Positions 34,568 to 45,568 of a stretch of 64,000 bases of DNA are shown here, piece by piece. Numbering within the stretch: the stretch's first letter is position 1; every line of letters starts with the position of its first letter. The notes beneath the pieces are model-generated. The model ran no database searches and had not been told where the DNA came from. It saw only the letters and a program-made list of their open reading frames with translations. This DNA is from Tubulanus polymorphus (taxonomy: Eukaryota; Nemertea; Palaeonemertea; Tubulaniformes; Tubulanidae), in the NCBI RefSeq assembly GCF_964204645.1, contig NC_134036.1, forward strand, positions 10,712,704 through 10,776,703, given 5' to 3'. A program made the translations under genes and the position numbers.

Positions 34568-34910
34568 AGTAGTGATGGTGGGTTACTATAGGCCCGTGGT
34601 TAAATTGTGGTTGTGGTTAAATCCAAGATGGCGGCTGTCATGTGATCCAAGATGGCGTCCGTCCAAGATGGCGGCTGTGGTCACGTGATCAAAAATGGCG
34701 CCCCGATCCAAGATGGCGACTGCGGTCACGTGATCAAAGATGGCGCCCCGATCCAAGATGGCGGTTGTGGTCACGTGATCAAAGATGGCGGATTTTGAAA
34801 TTTCGATGGATGCTCACACCAGCTGTTACCCGATTACTCATGCGATAATCCGCGTTCGAATAGATTAAACAATACCAAATAACGACAGTTATATATTTCA
34901 AACAATGTTA
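34568..34910 (+). repeat. Polinton left TIR with YY1-like and E-box arrays
   Basis: Matches the reverse complement of 56491-56833 with only a few substitutions. It contains CCAAGATGGCG at 34623, 34647, 34663, 34708 and 34753, three related AAAGATGGCG-type words, and CACGTG at 34682, 34727 and 34772, exactly 45 bp apart. CCAAGATGGCGGC is the consensus for the animal factor YY1, and GTCACGTGAT is a bHLH-zip E-box. Their function here is inference. Confidence 0.95.
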
Positions 34911-34955
34911 TTTATTTCAAACCAAGATATATATATGTAATATAGGAATAGCGTT

Positions 34956-35324
34956 CTATTTTTTACATTTTATACATTTTTCACGATTATTGCTGAACGC
35001 CTTGGCACACACACCGTGAATAACGCATCCACAATATCTCTCAGTTTTGCAATGTTCCATACATATCGCGCACAATTTAATGTTGCAAACACGCGATAAA
35101 CACTTAAAACACATCTGTAAATCAGATGATGTTTCGAGGTCATCTTTGCATTTTCTACAAAATGTTCCGGCAATACAGGACTGATAAACGTCAGGTGACT
35201 TCCAATCTTTACAGCGGCGACACATTGTTGTTCGGATCCTACGCGTCAAGTTATGAATAGCTGAACAATCTTCCATCGGGCAGTTGAAATTCTTTGAGTT
35301 ACGTTCACCGTTATCTCCCAACAT
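34956..35324 (-). CDS. Cysteine-rich zinc-binding protein, RING-like
   Basis: A 122-residue frame from the ATG at 35324 has at least eight C-x2-C-type pairs (NCPMEDC, CRRCKDW, FCRKCKDD, MCFKCLSRVC, LCAICMEHC, EKCIKCKK). It likely folds as cross-braced zinc modules, possibly an E3 ubiquitin ligase or nucleic-acid binder. It lies just inside the left TIR and diverges from the plus-strand zinc protein at 35937. An upstream start is possible, because in-frame sequence extends a few codons further. Confidence 0.6.
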   Translation of the reverse strand: MLGDNGERNSKNFNCPMEDCSAIHNLTRRIRTTMCRRCKDWKSPDVYQSCIAGTFCRKCKDDLETSSDLQMCFKCLSRVCNIKLCAICMEHCKTERYCGCVIHGVCAKAFSNNREKCIKCKK

Positions 35325-35404
35325 ACCGAACAAATACCTTACTTACAGCATTTCGTCAGTTTTAAGTCCGAAATATGTACGATCATTCTACAATAACCGT
35401 GACA

Positions 35405-35509
35405 TTATCCATAACCTGGTTCACAGTCGAAACTAATCATCATTATTTCGCTTAATTCAATTTCGCTGCACTCGAAAAATGCCTTTTCTACGGTGATCAA
35501 GGAATCCAT
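35405..35509 (-). CDS. Small acidic ORF (34 aa) upstream of the zinc protein
   Basis: ATG at 35509 follows a T/A run. The frame codes an acidic segment (KAFFECSEIELSEIM) and stops at 35405. It could be a 5' exon or broken N-terminus of the adjacent zinc gene, since Cys-containing codons continue past the stop, or it could be chance. Confidence 0.25.
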   Translation of the reverse strand: MDSLITVEKAFFECSEIELSEIMMISFDCEPGYG

Positions 35510-35936
35510 TTTTTTTTTTTGTTCTTTTCGCAAGTATTAAAATGATGTTATGAAACAAATCAAGCACAATCACGTCAGGATATTTGATTGTTGTTAGTTA
35601 CGAGTTAGTAAAGTTTATGATGACATATGGTAACCAAAATATGAGGGGGTTTAAAAGTACTCCCCGTTGTGATATTCATTAGTGTTCGATTCAAAGAGAA
35701 TGATATATTTACTATTGACGTGTCATCGGTGACATGCCATTGTTTATTTACATCGTATTGAATTATCGACTTGTATTGTACTATATATGTTTATATGTTT
35801 TCTACTATGATAATATTCATGTTCAGTCATATATTTTCGACTTGCATTATATAAATACTTTTATACATCCTGACGATATTATTCATTCTTACTCGACACT
35901 CTCTACGAAATTCTTACTCAACACTCTCTACGAAAA

Positions 35937-36599
35937 ATGGCGTATTCTCCAGTATTTTGGAAAAATGAAGAAGAAGTGGAAATTCATACCGTTCCGGTAT
36001 TTTGTTCAGAGCGGGGCGACATAAAATGTCACTCCTGTATGGAGATTTTACGCTATGGCGTAAACCCATACGAGTTTGTAACTAGATGTTGCAATAAAAT
36101 AATTTGCGATACCTGCTTCGACAACGCGGCTGAGGACCAAGGGAACCAGTCAAGGATTATGTGACCAATGATGCGAATCATTGGGTTCGAAGAACATCTA
36201 GACCCCATTTTCCGCAATGGGTGTACTGGTTCGGTTCCTGCCCTAAGGAATGATGAAGTATGCAGAGGGTGTGCTCTCCACTTCACAACCAATCAGATAC
36301 CGTGTTGTCGTACGCCGATATGTTATGATTGCTGCGACAAAATCGATCACTCACAACACCACCGATGTGAATTTTGCAGCACGACTCTGGACCTAACGTG
36401 CTGTGTGTGTTTGGAAGTGTGTATGGATACACCGACAACGTGCTGCGGAAAGCAGATCCACGTTAAGTGTATTAAACGCTTAAAGAATATACGACATTAC
36501 GAATGTCCATACTGCCGAAGAGATGACAGCGATCCACTGCCATCGGAACAATGTCGGTCAATTCCGATGTATGACATTCAGAACGCGTATATATTTTAA
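35937..36599 (+). pseudogene. Three-module RING-like zinc protein, one in-frame TGA
   Basis: The frame from ATG 35937 to 36599 (221 codons) is interrupted once, by TGA at 36162-36164. Module 1 has CHSCMEIL..CCNKIICDTC. Module 2 has CRGCALHF..CCRTPICYDCC..CEFC. Module 3 has CCVCLEVC..CCGKQIHVKC..CPYC, a RING-type spacing. Viral RING proteins are often ubiquitin ligases, but without a test only zinc binding is well supported. It is encoded on the strand opposite most Polinton structural genes. Confidence 0.65.
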
Positions 36600-37149
36600 T
36601 ATACGCGTATCTGATGTATACGAAAAAAAAAAAAAAACGGTCTTTTTCAAGACCAACCTAAAATTCCAAAAAGAGCTGGTTACGTTTGCCTCTCCTCGCT
36701 TTGCTTTTGCTTTAAAACATTATATGAAAATATTATTTTTCATTTCTATTTCCAAGTTTATAATTAATATCATGAATCATTAACCCGGTATTCGTGGGGG
36801 GTACCATGTGTGACCAACCAAATAACACTAGGGGACAACCGTAATCCATATTTTTCCCCAATATTATATAATATCTATATAATAATACTATCGCCGTGAA
36901 ATCCTCCCCTTACCCCACCGTTGAGTTTGAAGCTATCCTACGTAAGTATTTAACTAGGTACGAATACCGTTAATTTCACTTCAAATTTAGTCCTCGAAAT
37001 AGATAGTCGTTTTGTCGTCGATATTTCCGAGAGCAGAAAACAAGTTCCGACCGAGACGCTTCATTTAGACCATATCCAACCAAGGCTACAATCAAGTCCG
37101 GGGTAAGTGTAAAAAAAACTCTTTAAAGTATATGATATGTTTTATTCCA
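36600..37149. other. Non-coding spacer in the Polinton
   Basis: Contains a 14-bp A-run and AT-rich DNA. No exon is supported, though a short open stretch with a GTAAGT donor lies near 36950. It probably holds the 3' ends of the converging RING and protease genes. Confidence 0.4.
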
Positions 37150-37617
37150 TTATATCAAATTGAAATAATTTACAATATAGTCTGTAACAATCTCATCATT
37201 TTCCTTGCTATTATTCGAAAAATACTTTTCAATTTCATTCATATCCAGTCCGTGACATAATAATATTTGTACAAACATCGCGTAATAACCACAAGTACTA
37301 GACATGACATTTTGATATTGAACAGAGTTATAATACCATTCCTTACAATTTTCGTGCATATAATCAGTTAATATTTCACCGTAAAAATTCGGTGCTTTGC
37401 CGAAAGAGTCAAAGAAAAATCCGATTTTAGATCCGTTTATAAATATGCTTAACCAATGCGTACCAGGCTCATACGAATTATCAGTATTTACAATAAAACC
37501 ATAAGGTTTCAAAATATTTACTGTCGGCATCATATCACACGGAAAAACACCTTTAAATCGAGGTTTTATACATTCGTCATGTTTCATTAATTCTATAATC
37601 TGATTAGTGTATAACAT
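37150..37617 (-). CDS. Adenain-like cysteine protease (capsid maturation)
   Basis: Intact 155-residue frame. The catalytic order of adenovirus-type proteases is visible: His in GTHWLSIFI (about residue 54), Asp in FFFDSFGKAP (about 70), Gln in NSVQYQN (about 100) and Cys in SSTCGYYAMFVQ (about 108). In Polintons and adintoviruses this enzyme is expected to process virion proteins. It lies five bases downstream of the major capsid gene on the same strand. Confidence 0.9.
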   Translation of the reverse strand: MLYTNQIIELMKHDECIKPRFKGVFPCDMMPTVNILKPYGFIVNTDNSYEPGTHWLSIFINGSKIGFFFDSFGKAPNFYGEILTDYMHENCKEWYYNSVQYQNVMSSTCGYYAMFVQILLCHGLDMNEIEKYFSNNSKENDEIVTDYIVNYFNLI

Positions 37618-37622
37618 TATTT

Positions 37623-38936
37623 TTAAAAATCAATGGTAATGTCTCTGTTTTCAGCGACTTGCAAAACTTCGTCAAACACGGCGAGTAAAACTAAATTTAC
37701 ATTGGTCGGTAAATCTTTATCAAATCGTAACTGAATTTTTAACGATCCGCGTTGAATAAGAGACAAATGGTCGTCGCCCAATACAGGAGATATATTGAAA
37801 ATACACATGAAATTTCCCGCTTTAAATTCGTCTCTTTTAATACCGAAATTCTCGTTTTTGTATAACATACCTCTCGAAAGTAAAGCGTTGAAATATGCCT
37901 CCACCCCATCCCCCTCGGAATCTAAAACCAATGGGCTATTTTGGATGTGAACATTATTTACCGTAACAGACATTTCTGCTAAATTGTAATCTAAAAAATT
38001 GTAAGGGCATTTTCTATAATTACCAGACATTGCTTCGTCTTCTACAAAACAAGCTATTATAGCTCTTGGAATTTCACCTAAAAACAACGAATCTTTAGTA
38101 ATAGTTCTATGTCCTTTAGGGATATTAATCGTATGCATTTCAGATCGTGTAAAGAAATATTTCGCCATTTTCTTTCCCAAAGTATTAGCGTGAGCCATTA
38201 AAATAGAACTATCCAATTCACACGTTCTGACATGCAGCTGAGCGCTCTCTATTTTCAATCTATAGTCCGCGTGCTGGTCACCAGACATCAAAACAAAACT
38301 ATCTTTTGATCTGAGTAGTTTCACTTGTATATCAACGTTATTCAATAGCACTTTGTCCTTTCTAAACACGTCGGCGTGTAATCTAGTGTACGCGGTCACT
38401 AACTTGCTGTTTGTCACATAATCATGTCGTTTCATTAATCCGCTATTCACACCTTCCTTCTTCACATCGAAATCAGATTTTTTTCCGCTTTCATCTTTTG
38501 CGTAAATGTCGCAGTTTAACCAAGAATAGTTTTTCGTTTCGTGGCTATAATTTATTTAATTTTCAATTTCACACCTGAGCGGGTAAAGTCCATTGTCGTG
38601 CGTTACTATTTTATCGTTAAACGATACTTGGACGTCGCTGAAAGAACTGTTGCAACTGTTGATCATAGAAATTGCGTTTCCTTCATCGAGATTATTTCCG
38701 TCGGCCCTTACAACTCGGAATTTCAATTTCAAATAAGTTAAATTCAAATCTATGTATTTATCAGTTTTTGGAATTCTAAATACTATCGGCCCGTTGTCGC
38801 TAATTGAAGTTGATGATTCGTAAGCGACATAATCGCGGTGTTTGTAGCTAAACACTGATCCAGGCACTGTAAACAAATCCAGTTCATTGCTCGCGCACAA
38901 AGGCGAATCGGGGTCCACTAACAGCGACATTTCCAA
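37623..38936 (-). pseudogene. Major capsid protein (double jelly-roll), one in-frame stop
   Basis: One frame runs from ATG 38936 to 37623 (438 codons), broken only by TAA at 38558-38556, codon 127. The N-terminal part has FRIPKTDKYIDLNLTYLKLK and ends near YPLRCEIEN, the first jelly-roll. The second part carries IPRAIIACFVEDEAMSGNYR and FLDYNLAEMSVTVN, as in hexon-like capsid proteins of Polintons. Size and position between protease and core-like gene fit. A single nonsense change means the capsid could be made only with readthrough, so this copy cannot be expected to form particles. Confidence 0.85.
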
Positions 38937-38949
38937 TGAGTTAATTTTT

Positions 38950-39369
38950 CTAGTAGGCTTCTGATTCTGTTAAAGAATCGTTGTGTCTCCTACCACGTGC
39001 TACTAAACGTCCGCGGCTGATGCGACGCCGTTTCTTGCCTTTTAAAACCTGTTCCTTTCTAACGTTGAAAGTTGAATTCAGAGCTTCGCTCGCGGTCTCC
39101 GATGCACGGTTTTTAATAGAGACCCCTAACGGCCGTCCTCTTAAATAATCACCGAAAACCTTGACGCCTGTTTTTATTACGTAAGGTGTAACTGTGGACG
39201 CGATATTCTTCAAAAACGGTATCGCCTTACGAGTCAAACCACTCACCGCGGATCCTAGTCCGCGGCCACCCTGTACGGGGTGTGAGGTGTATATATCTAT
39301 CCCTGATCCACCTTGACTCGAGTAATATTTACAACACGCGGCGTGATCTATTTGGCAAACAGTCCTCAC
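38950..39369 (-). CDS. Basic membrane-active/core-like minor capsid protein (pVI/pX type), start missing
   Basis: The frame has a Gly-rich N-terminal part (VQGGRGLGSAVSGLTRKAIP) followed by an amphipathic helix region (FLKNIASTVTPYVIKTGVKV) and a very basic C-terminus (KGKKRRRISRGRLVARGRR). This layout resembles adenovirus pVI/pX-like proteins, which link core and capsid and disturb membranes. No ATG occurs in the frame before the conserved part. The region overlaps the end of the penton-like gene at ATAGTG, so the start codon has probably been lost by mutation. Confidence 0.6.
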   Translation of the reverse strand: MRTVCQIDHAACCKYYSSQGGSGIDIYTSHPVQGGRGLGSAVSGLTRKAIPFLKNIASTVTPYVIKTGVKVFGDYLRGRPLGVSIKNRASETASEALNSTFNVRKEQVLKGKKRRRISRGRLVARGRRHNDSLTESEAY

Positions 39370-40193
39370 TATAACAGTAGATGTTTTCGTTTGAAATGTA
39401 AAACGCAGTTAAATTTCCCTCTACGGAAATAAGGTATTTTACCGGATTCACGCCTTATAAAGATTTCTATCGTTTGAAAATTATTCTTCTGTACAGGAAA
39501 ATACTGAGCCTTAGTAAATTCGATACCGACTATTTTTCCGACATGTCCAGATTTCAAAGCTACCATTCTTAACAAATTCGCGCTTTGACCACCGACCATC
39601 TGATGTTTTATTATGTCGGTATAAATCATTAAATTGTGATAATCAGTTTCGATATCGACACAGCGCGAGGCGCTCACGTCTATATACTCGTACGAATCAA
39701 AATCAGCTCTTCTGACGGTCAACTTGGGTCCAGGCTCCTTGTCCCCTTGCCTTACATCCAGTAACGCGTTCGTGATCGGTATATGTTCTTTGAACCCCAA
39801 AATCCATGCAATATCTTCGGTAAAAACCAACGCGCAGTTGTCGTAAAATCTCATCTTTACTTTTTGTTCTATTTCGTTGAATGTAATTTTAATCTTATCT
39901 TTAAAAACCTCGTCTATTTTTTCTTGAATCGCCGCGATTAATTTTTCAATGCTCGAATATCGACCCTCTGGAATTCTTAGTTCTTTTTCGCCAGTTTTGG
40001 GTGTCACGCATTTAAATTTACCAGTGCTAACGTTATAGAAATCAAATACGAAATTGACTTGTTGCAAAGCGCACTCCCATCTCCCATCGAGTGAGACGGG
40101 TGCTCGTAGTTTTACTTTGAAACTGTGCGGCGTATTGTCGGGATAAATGTCAACGTTCGCGCCACTTTGAAGGTATATGTAAAAGTCGCTCAT
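39369..40193 (-). CDS. Penton-like capsid protein
   Basis: ATG at 40193 opens 274 residues: an N-terminal strand block (DFYIYLQSGANVDIYPDNTP), a PVSLDGRWECALQQVNF segment, the signature GRYSSIEKLIAAIQEKI, and a beta-rich C-terminal half. In Polintons and adintoviruses this protein is taken to form the capsid vertex. The frame is open upstream into the integrase C-terminus without a stop, so the two genes are currently fused in frame. The ATG context and family similarity define the start. Confidence 0.75.
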   Translation of the reverse strand: MSDFYIYLQSGANVDIYPDNTPHSFKVKLRAPVSLDGRWECALQQVNFVFDFYNVSTGKFKCVTPKTGEKELRIPEGRYSSIEKLIAAIQEKIDEVFKDKIKITFNEIEQKVKMRFYDNCALVFTEDIAWILGFKEHIPITNALLDVRQGDKEPGPKLTVRRADFDSYEYIDVSASRCVDIETDYHNLMIYTDIIKHQMVGGQSANLLRMVALKSGHVGKIVGIEFTKAQYFPVQKNNFQTIEIFIRRESGKIPYFRRGKFNCVLHFKRKHLLL

Positions 40194-41010
40194 ATCGATT
40201 GATTTTTTTATAATTCCTGTAGATTTCGCGCTGTTGAATTTCTCCGGATAGTTGTACCAACTCACAAAGTATTGTTTTCGACTTCCTTTACCACGAGCCT
40301 TTAGAATCTTATCAATCTTGAATACTGAGCTACGGTCGATCCTTTTATTGAATTTAATCAATTCGTATTCGTAAAACGTACCTTTTATTTCCTCATTATC
40401 TATATCAGCGATACGATATACTTGTGGAACGCGATCAATACATTTTACAACCTTGAACAATTCTGTGCTATAGGACGGTAGATAGCCCTTTTGGAATTTT
40501 CCTTTTGTTTCGCTGATACGGACGATATCGCCGATTTTGAATTTGAATTTCTGCTTTTTTCTTTTCTTTACATCGGGGTACATACAAGGTTTTAAACACT
40601 TTATATTCCGAAAACATGTCGACATCAGCAGGTCGCGTTTTAATACTGCGATGGTATGATTTGTTGTACGACGTTATTACGTCTTGAAGTACATCCAGAT
40701 ATTTGTAAGAATTTCGATGCGAAAAAACTTTATACAATTTTGACTTTAAAGTCCGTATAAATCGCTCTACTATAGCGCACTTGGTTTCGTTGTTAGTCGT
40801 GAAAAAATGAATTCCGACATCTTTGAAATAGCTTTGCGTTACACTAGCCGTAAACTCCTTACCCGCGTCACTTTGTAATATTTTCGGCTTCCTTTTTCTG
40901 AAAATCTTCTTAAAACCTTCGATAACCGATGATGGAAACTTGTTTTTAATCGGTTCTGCGCATGCGTAACGACTTAGTACGTCTATCGTTACCAAAATGA
41001 ATCGATGATT
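40194..41010 (-). pseudogene. Integrase, C-terminal part (rve core end plus chromodomain), frameshifted
   Basis: From 41010 the frame continues the integrase core with VTIDVLSRYACAEPI, then LQSDAGKEF (second Asp) and IVERFIRTLKSKLY (Glu). It then passes KTLYVP, where the frame changes near 40553-40575 in a C4/A-rich stretch. The next frame gives an SH3-like segment (FKIGDIVRISETKGKFQKGY) and a chromodomain (YFVSWYNYP). The expected end of the chromodomain is altered, and it reads through into the penton-like start. The 5' half of the gene is at 46921-47212, across the inserted transposon. Confidence 0.85.
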
Positions 41011-41602
41011 CACGACCGTAGGCGAGATACGAATTTTAGAAATTGGAACAATCGATATCTTAAAATCGATGGCGTGCGCTGATTGGCCGGGCCGTCTCGC
41101 TAATGCTTAAAGATATGGCCGGAGCTGCGTCCGGAAAACTTCGGTAGCTCAGCTATTAATTATGGGATTCGAACCGAACGTGTCTCAACTTGTAGACAAC
41201 ATTCAAATCTAGGGAACTAAAGAGCCGATTTCGCGTAACTTCCACCAAATCCGAGTACGGCGCGCTCAAAGAACCCGGAAGTCAACAGATCAATTTTGTC
41301 CGATTTTTGCTCTTCAAAGTACGTATTTTTGACCCTAATGTGCCTTTTATTCAAAATCTAAGACTTTAGTTCTCTGAAAAATTGGATAAGCTGTCCAGTG
41401 ATACCCAATTTATGAGGTATTTTTGCTTCAATAGTGAAGGCAGGACGAATTTAGAGTTCAAAAGTTTGCAATTCTGAAAAAAAATTTCAGCGCTCGTGGC
41501 CTATCGTAATTGATATGTTCTTTTCTGTATATCAAGTGAATATAAGCTTGTCAATGACTATTATTTTTCAGCTGATGATTCTATAACATTGATCTGTTGA
41601 CA

Positions 41603-44600
41603 ATGCCTGTCGATTTTGATGAGATGCCCGTCGATTTTGATGAGATGAAGGTAAATTTAAGAAAAATAAATTCAATCATTTTTTATTGCCTTTTCATTTC
41701 TCTTTGTATAAGAAAAGGCTGAAATTCAAACGGTTTTCTTTGATTTTTAGATGGAAGAATCAAATAATAAGCGCAAAAAAGGTTTCAACTTTGGCCACGG
41801 CAGGAAAAAGAAAAAGTTTGCTGATAAAATGAAGAGCATGAGTGAGTAATAGGCGGCTAGGCCCTATACAGACTGCATGAATTACAACTTTTGGCCCATA
41901 AAATGTATGATTACTATTGTTAATTCACAAAATAAGTCTGCGGTTACATGACCTTACCGACCTGAACCTTCAGTTGCAACCATTTGGCTACAGCAATATA
42001 GCCAAGGACCCAATTTCATTCCATTCCCGAGGTATGTCATGTAATTGCAGATACTTTGTTAAAGAGTAAAGAGGTTTTCGCTGCAGAAATACATTAAGAC
42101 TTGTTCAGAAAGAGATTTCAATTTCCGTATCCCAGTGTTAACCTCTGATCTTGATGCTGTTTCATTGTTCGAGACCATATTTTGTATGAAAATGTTTCTT
42201 TTTTTGTGGAATAAAGTGGAGTATAATTATCATTTAAATTGTAACTCTTCTGCATTCTTTTTCTTGTTATTTTGTTTTTCTTTCGTCATCGTTTGATAGT
42301 CAAAAGCTTGCTCAACCCGGATGAGTTTATTCCAGAATTAGGCCAAAATATGTGTGTAAACCTGGTTCAGTCGGAATAATTAGGGATATACTATCCGATT
42401 GATGCAAATTTGACTGTACAACGAACGTGTCGGCATTCACATCCAGGAAATCGGGTTACCTACTCAATTTTTGACGGGACCAAAATTTACTGCGGCATGT
42501 TTCGATTCATTCGATCATGATTTGCTGAACACAAACTGGAACAATTTCATAGGACAAATGCCCCCAGTAAGCAGGATCTACTGTTTCACCAATCCAAGAG
42601 GACCAAAGACTAGCCTGGAGTGAAAATACAAAATCAGAATAACCAAGCCATAGATAGTGTATACATGTATGATAATATTTATTTTGCCCTAAAAATTTAC
42701 AACATTTCACTATATACAACGGAGCAACGCAAAGACTGTAAGTACATTATTGCCTCATTCTTTCATTTTTGTTAAGTTTAGATTAAAGGTTATTACTAAT
42801 AAACACCCAATTAAGAAATAAAAAAAATACTGTCTTAATAATTTGACAAACAGTACAACGTTTAATCATTCATAACATCCAAGATAAGTGCAAAAATCAA
42901 TAAATATCAAACATTGAAATTTTGGAACAAAATTAAATATACAAACATTTAAGTAATGCTCGCTTTATAACCTGATTTGTTGATAGGATCGTGTATCGGT
43001 AGTCGTAACAGCGCTAAATCAGATGAGAGTACCAGCGAATCCCTCGAGCTAAGTGCAATATCATCAGCATCAACTACTATCAATCCCGTTGACTCAGATA
43101 TTGCAGAACCAGAGTCATCTTATGAGATATCGTATCAGTCTAGTTCAACTCCTAAAAAACAGCCAGCGCCGCCATCCATTTCCCAAGAAAATGTAGATTT
43201 AAAGGAAAAAGTGCGTCAGCTGGAGCAGGAACTTCAAACTATCAAATGTATCCAACAGAACAAAAATACGCTGATCATCTGTGATGGAGACGAAGACAAA
43301 ACAATTTTCAGAGCTCGAAATACATATAAATCGAAATCCCGAGACAACTACAACTATTTCATCAAATTTGATGAGCCGAAGATACAATCCTTAGATGCTG
43401 GTGAAAAAACTCTTGAGAAGCGAGCATCCCTGTTGAAACTTATAATCCAATTCATCTCCAAAGATAAAGACCAATCAATTGAAAATGCTGCCAAAACAAT
43501 ATCGTACTTATTAAGAAAAGACACATCCATTAAAGAAAAGGTTATTTCCCATATTCCCGATATGAAACCAGCGCGGATGCTCACTGCTCAAGAGTACCTT
43601 GAAATCAAAATGCATCTTCGACTGACAATGACCCAGTCTTTGGAACTAGGAAAACTTTTACGACTGTACAATATCAATATTTTGCCATCAGCTGACAAAC
43701 TGCGCGAGGAAATTAACAGTCGATCTGAAGCTTTAAAAAACAATCTTGATGTAGGTCAAGCCGAAATGATTGTAAATTCGAGAACCTCGGAGAGAAAAAC
43801 AACTGCGTACGCTAAAGTGAATAGTTTCCGTGTTCAGTTACTTGTAAAAATTAAACGTTTGTCTGAAAAAGGTCAACTGTTGTTTCCTGCAGAGGTTCAT
43901 GGTGAAATATGGATTAAGATTGGGGCGGACAAGGGGGGAGGTAGTACGAAACTTGTATTTTCAATTATCAACTGTAAATTGTGCAATAGTACAGACTTTA
44001 CAGAGATGATCGCGTATTTTGAAGCTGTAGATTCATATGAGAATATGGAGCAGGTTTTCTCACCAATATTTGATGAGATGAAGACTATCTCTAGTGTAGA
44101 TATTGTAAATAGTGATGGAAAATATGTAGCCGTCGCGATCCGTTTTTTTCTATTTGGTGACCTTGCCTTTTTGTGCACATGTATGGGTCACCAGGGTTCA
44201 ACGGCCAAATTTCCTTGTTTGTGGTGTCAAGTGAAGCTGGATGACCTAAGAAAGCACCACGGCTCACCACATTGTCCACAATCGGTGAAATTTGAATCTC
44301 GATCAGTTGCCCTCTATAAACAGAATGTAGCAAATCCAGGTGCTAATAATTTAAGTGTAGTGAAAGCTCAGATGTTTCACCTACAGGATATCGATCATTT
44401 AGTTCCTCCTGGACTTCATATCTCCCTGGGACTTGGCTTACTATTTTTCAACATGTTAGAAAAAAAATGTCAAGAATTTGACAACGAATCTTTGGGGGAA
44501 CGTGATGAAACACTTTACAGAACCTGGCAAGAAATTTCAACAAAAACATCGGAAGTCCAAGAGGAACTAAATGATCTTTCAAGTCGTATTGATACGAAAT

Positions 44601-45568
44601 GCAAATACTTACAGAAACTCACTACTGCTAATAGACGTGGTCGATGTGTTGTTTCGTGTACATCGAAAATTTGTCTAATAAGGACAATTGAGAATCCAAA
44701 TCCGAATCGGTATATATATTGTATCAAATGTGACGCTCCGTACCATGAGCAGTGTATCGAAGATTGTCCAGATTTTGAGTGTGAACTATGCCTTACAGGA
44801 AAACAATTGTCGGCCAACAAAATCATCAGATGCATCACTGAAAATCTGGCCAACCTTAAATCCAGACAAGTTGAGTTAAAAAAGGAATTCCAAAAGAAAT
44901 CAAGTGAGTTAAATGCTGTGTACAGTAAAGTTCAGGCCCAAATGGGACCTTTATGTAAGACATTAAATCAAGTCCTGATAGAAATCGGCGTTGATCGTCA
45001 AGCGTATCATAGCAATAGTTTTGTAGGGAATCATATTCACAAGTTGCTAAACAACGCGGAAAAATTATGCAAAGTGATTCCCGACGAATCGATTAGTTCC
45101 TTGTTCCAAGAGTTGTTCGAACGACTACGTTCGCTATATCGATTATACAGCGCATCTCGGTTTCTTTCTAAAGACGAGATATCCAATATGACAACACAAT
45201 GCCACGATTTTGGCCGCTTTTTTACGTCTAAATTTCCCAATGTAAATATCACTCCGAAAATCCATATTCTAGTATACCATGTTCCCGAATTTGTAAATAT
45301 GTGGGGAACACTTGGCTTGTTCAGCGAGCAAGCTCTTGAAAGCAAACACGCTAGTGTCAATCGAGATAATCGGACATTTTGCAGCATACGCGACAATGTT
45401 TTACGCTCCAAACTTCTCTTCCAAAACCAGGCCTTGTATGCGACGAAAACATTAGAGCAACCGGCGTCTGTTCCACGTAAATGCAGTTGCGGCGGTTTCT
45501 ATAAGAAGTGTCTAGCCGATGGAAAATCTGTAAAGAAATGTAAATCGTGTCAGAAAATTGCCGAATGA
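41603..45568 (+). CDS. DDE transposase with internal PHD-like finger, intact
   Basis: Exons 41603-41650, 41751-41841 and 42987-45568 join in phase to 907 codons with no stop. The N-terminus repeats MPVDFDEM and carries a basic nuclear-signal-like run. A coiled coil follows (LKEKVRQLEQELQTIK). The catalytic core shows KIGADKGGGSTKLVF and IVNSDGKYVAVAIRFF, then FPCLWCQVKLDDLRKHHG (Cys/His zinc motif). A PHD-type finger (IYCIKCDAPYHEQCI..CELC) lies inside a coiled-coil insertion. The late Glu is in QALESKHASVNRDNRTF, and a CxC..C..C motif ends the protein. Assignment of the catalytic residues is inference. Confidence 0.85.

Noticed and set aside
34642-34848. Repetitive Arg/Trp-rich frames in the Polinton ends
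   Set aside because: They fall in the TIR modules made of CAAGATGGCG and CACGTG words and occur in mirror image at the other end, so they are not coding.
45037-45411. Antisense 124-residue frame opposite the transposase
   Set aside because: It is a shadow of the well-supported 906-residue coding sequence.
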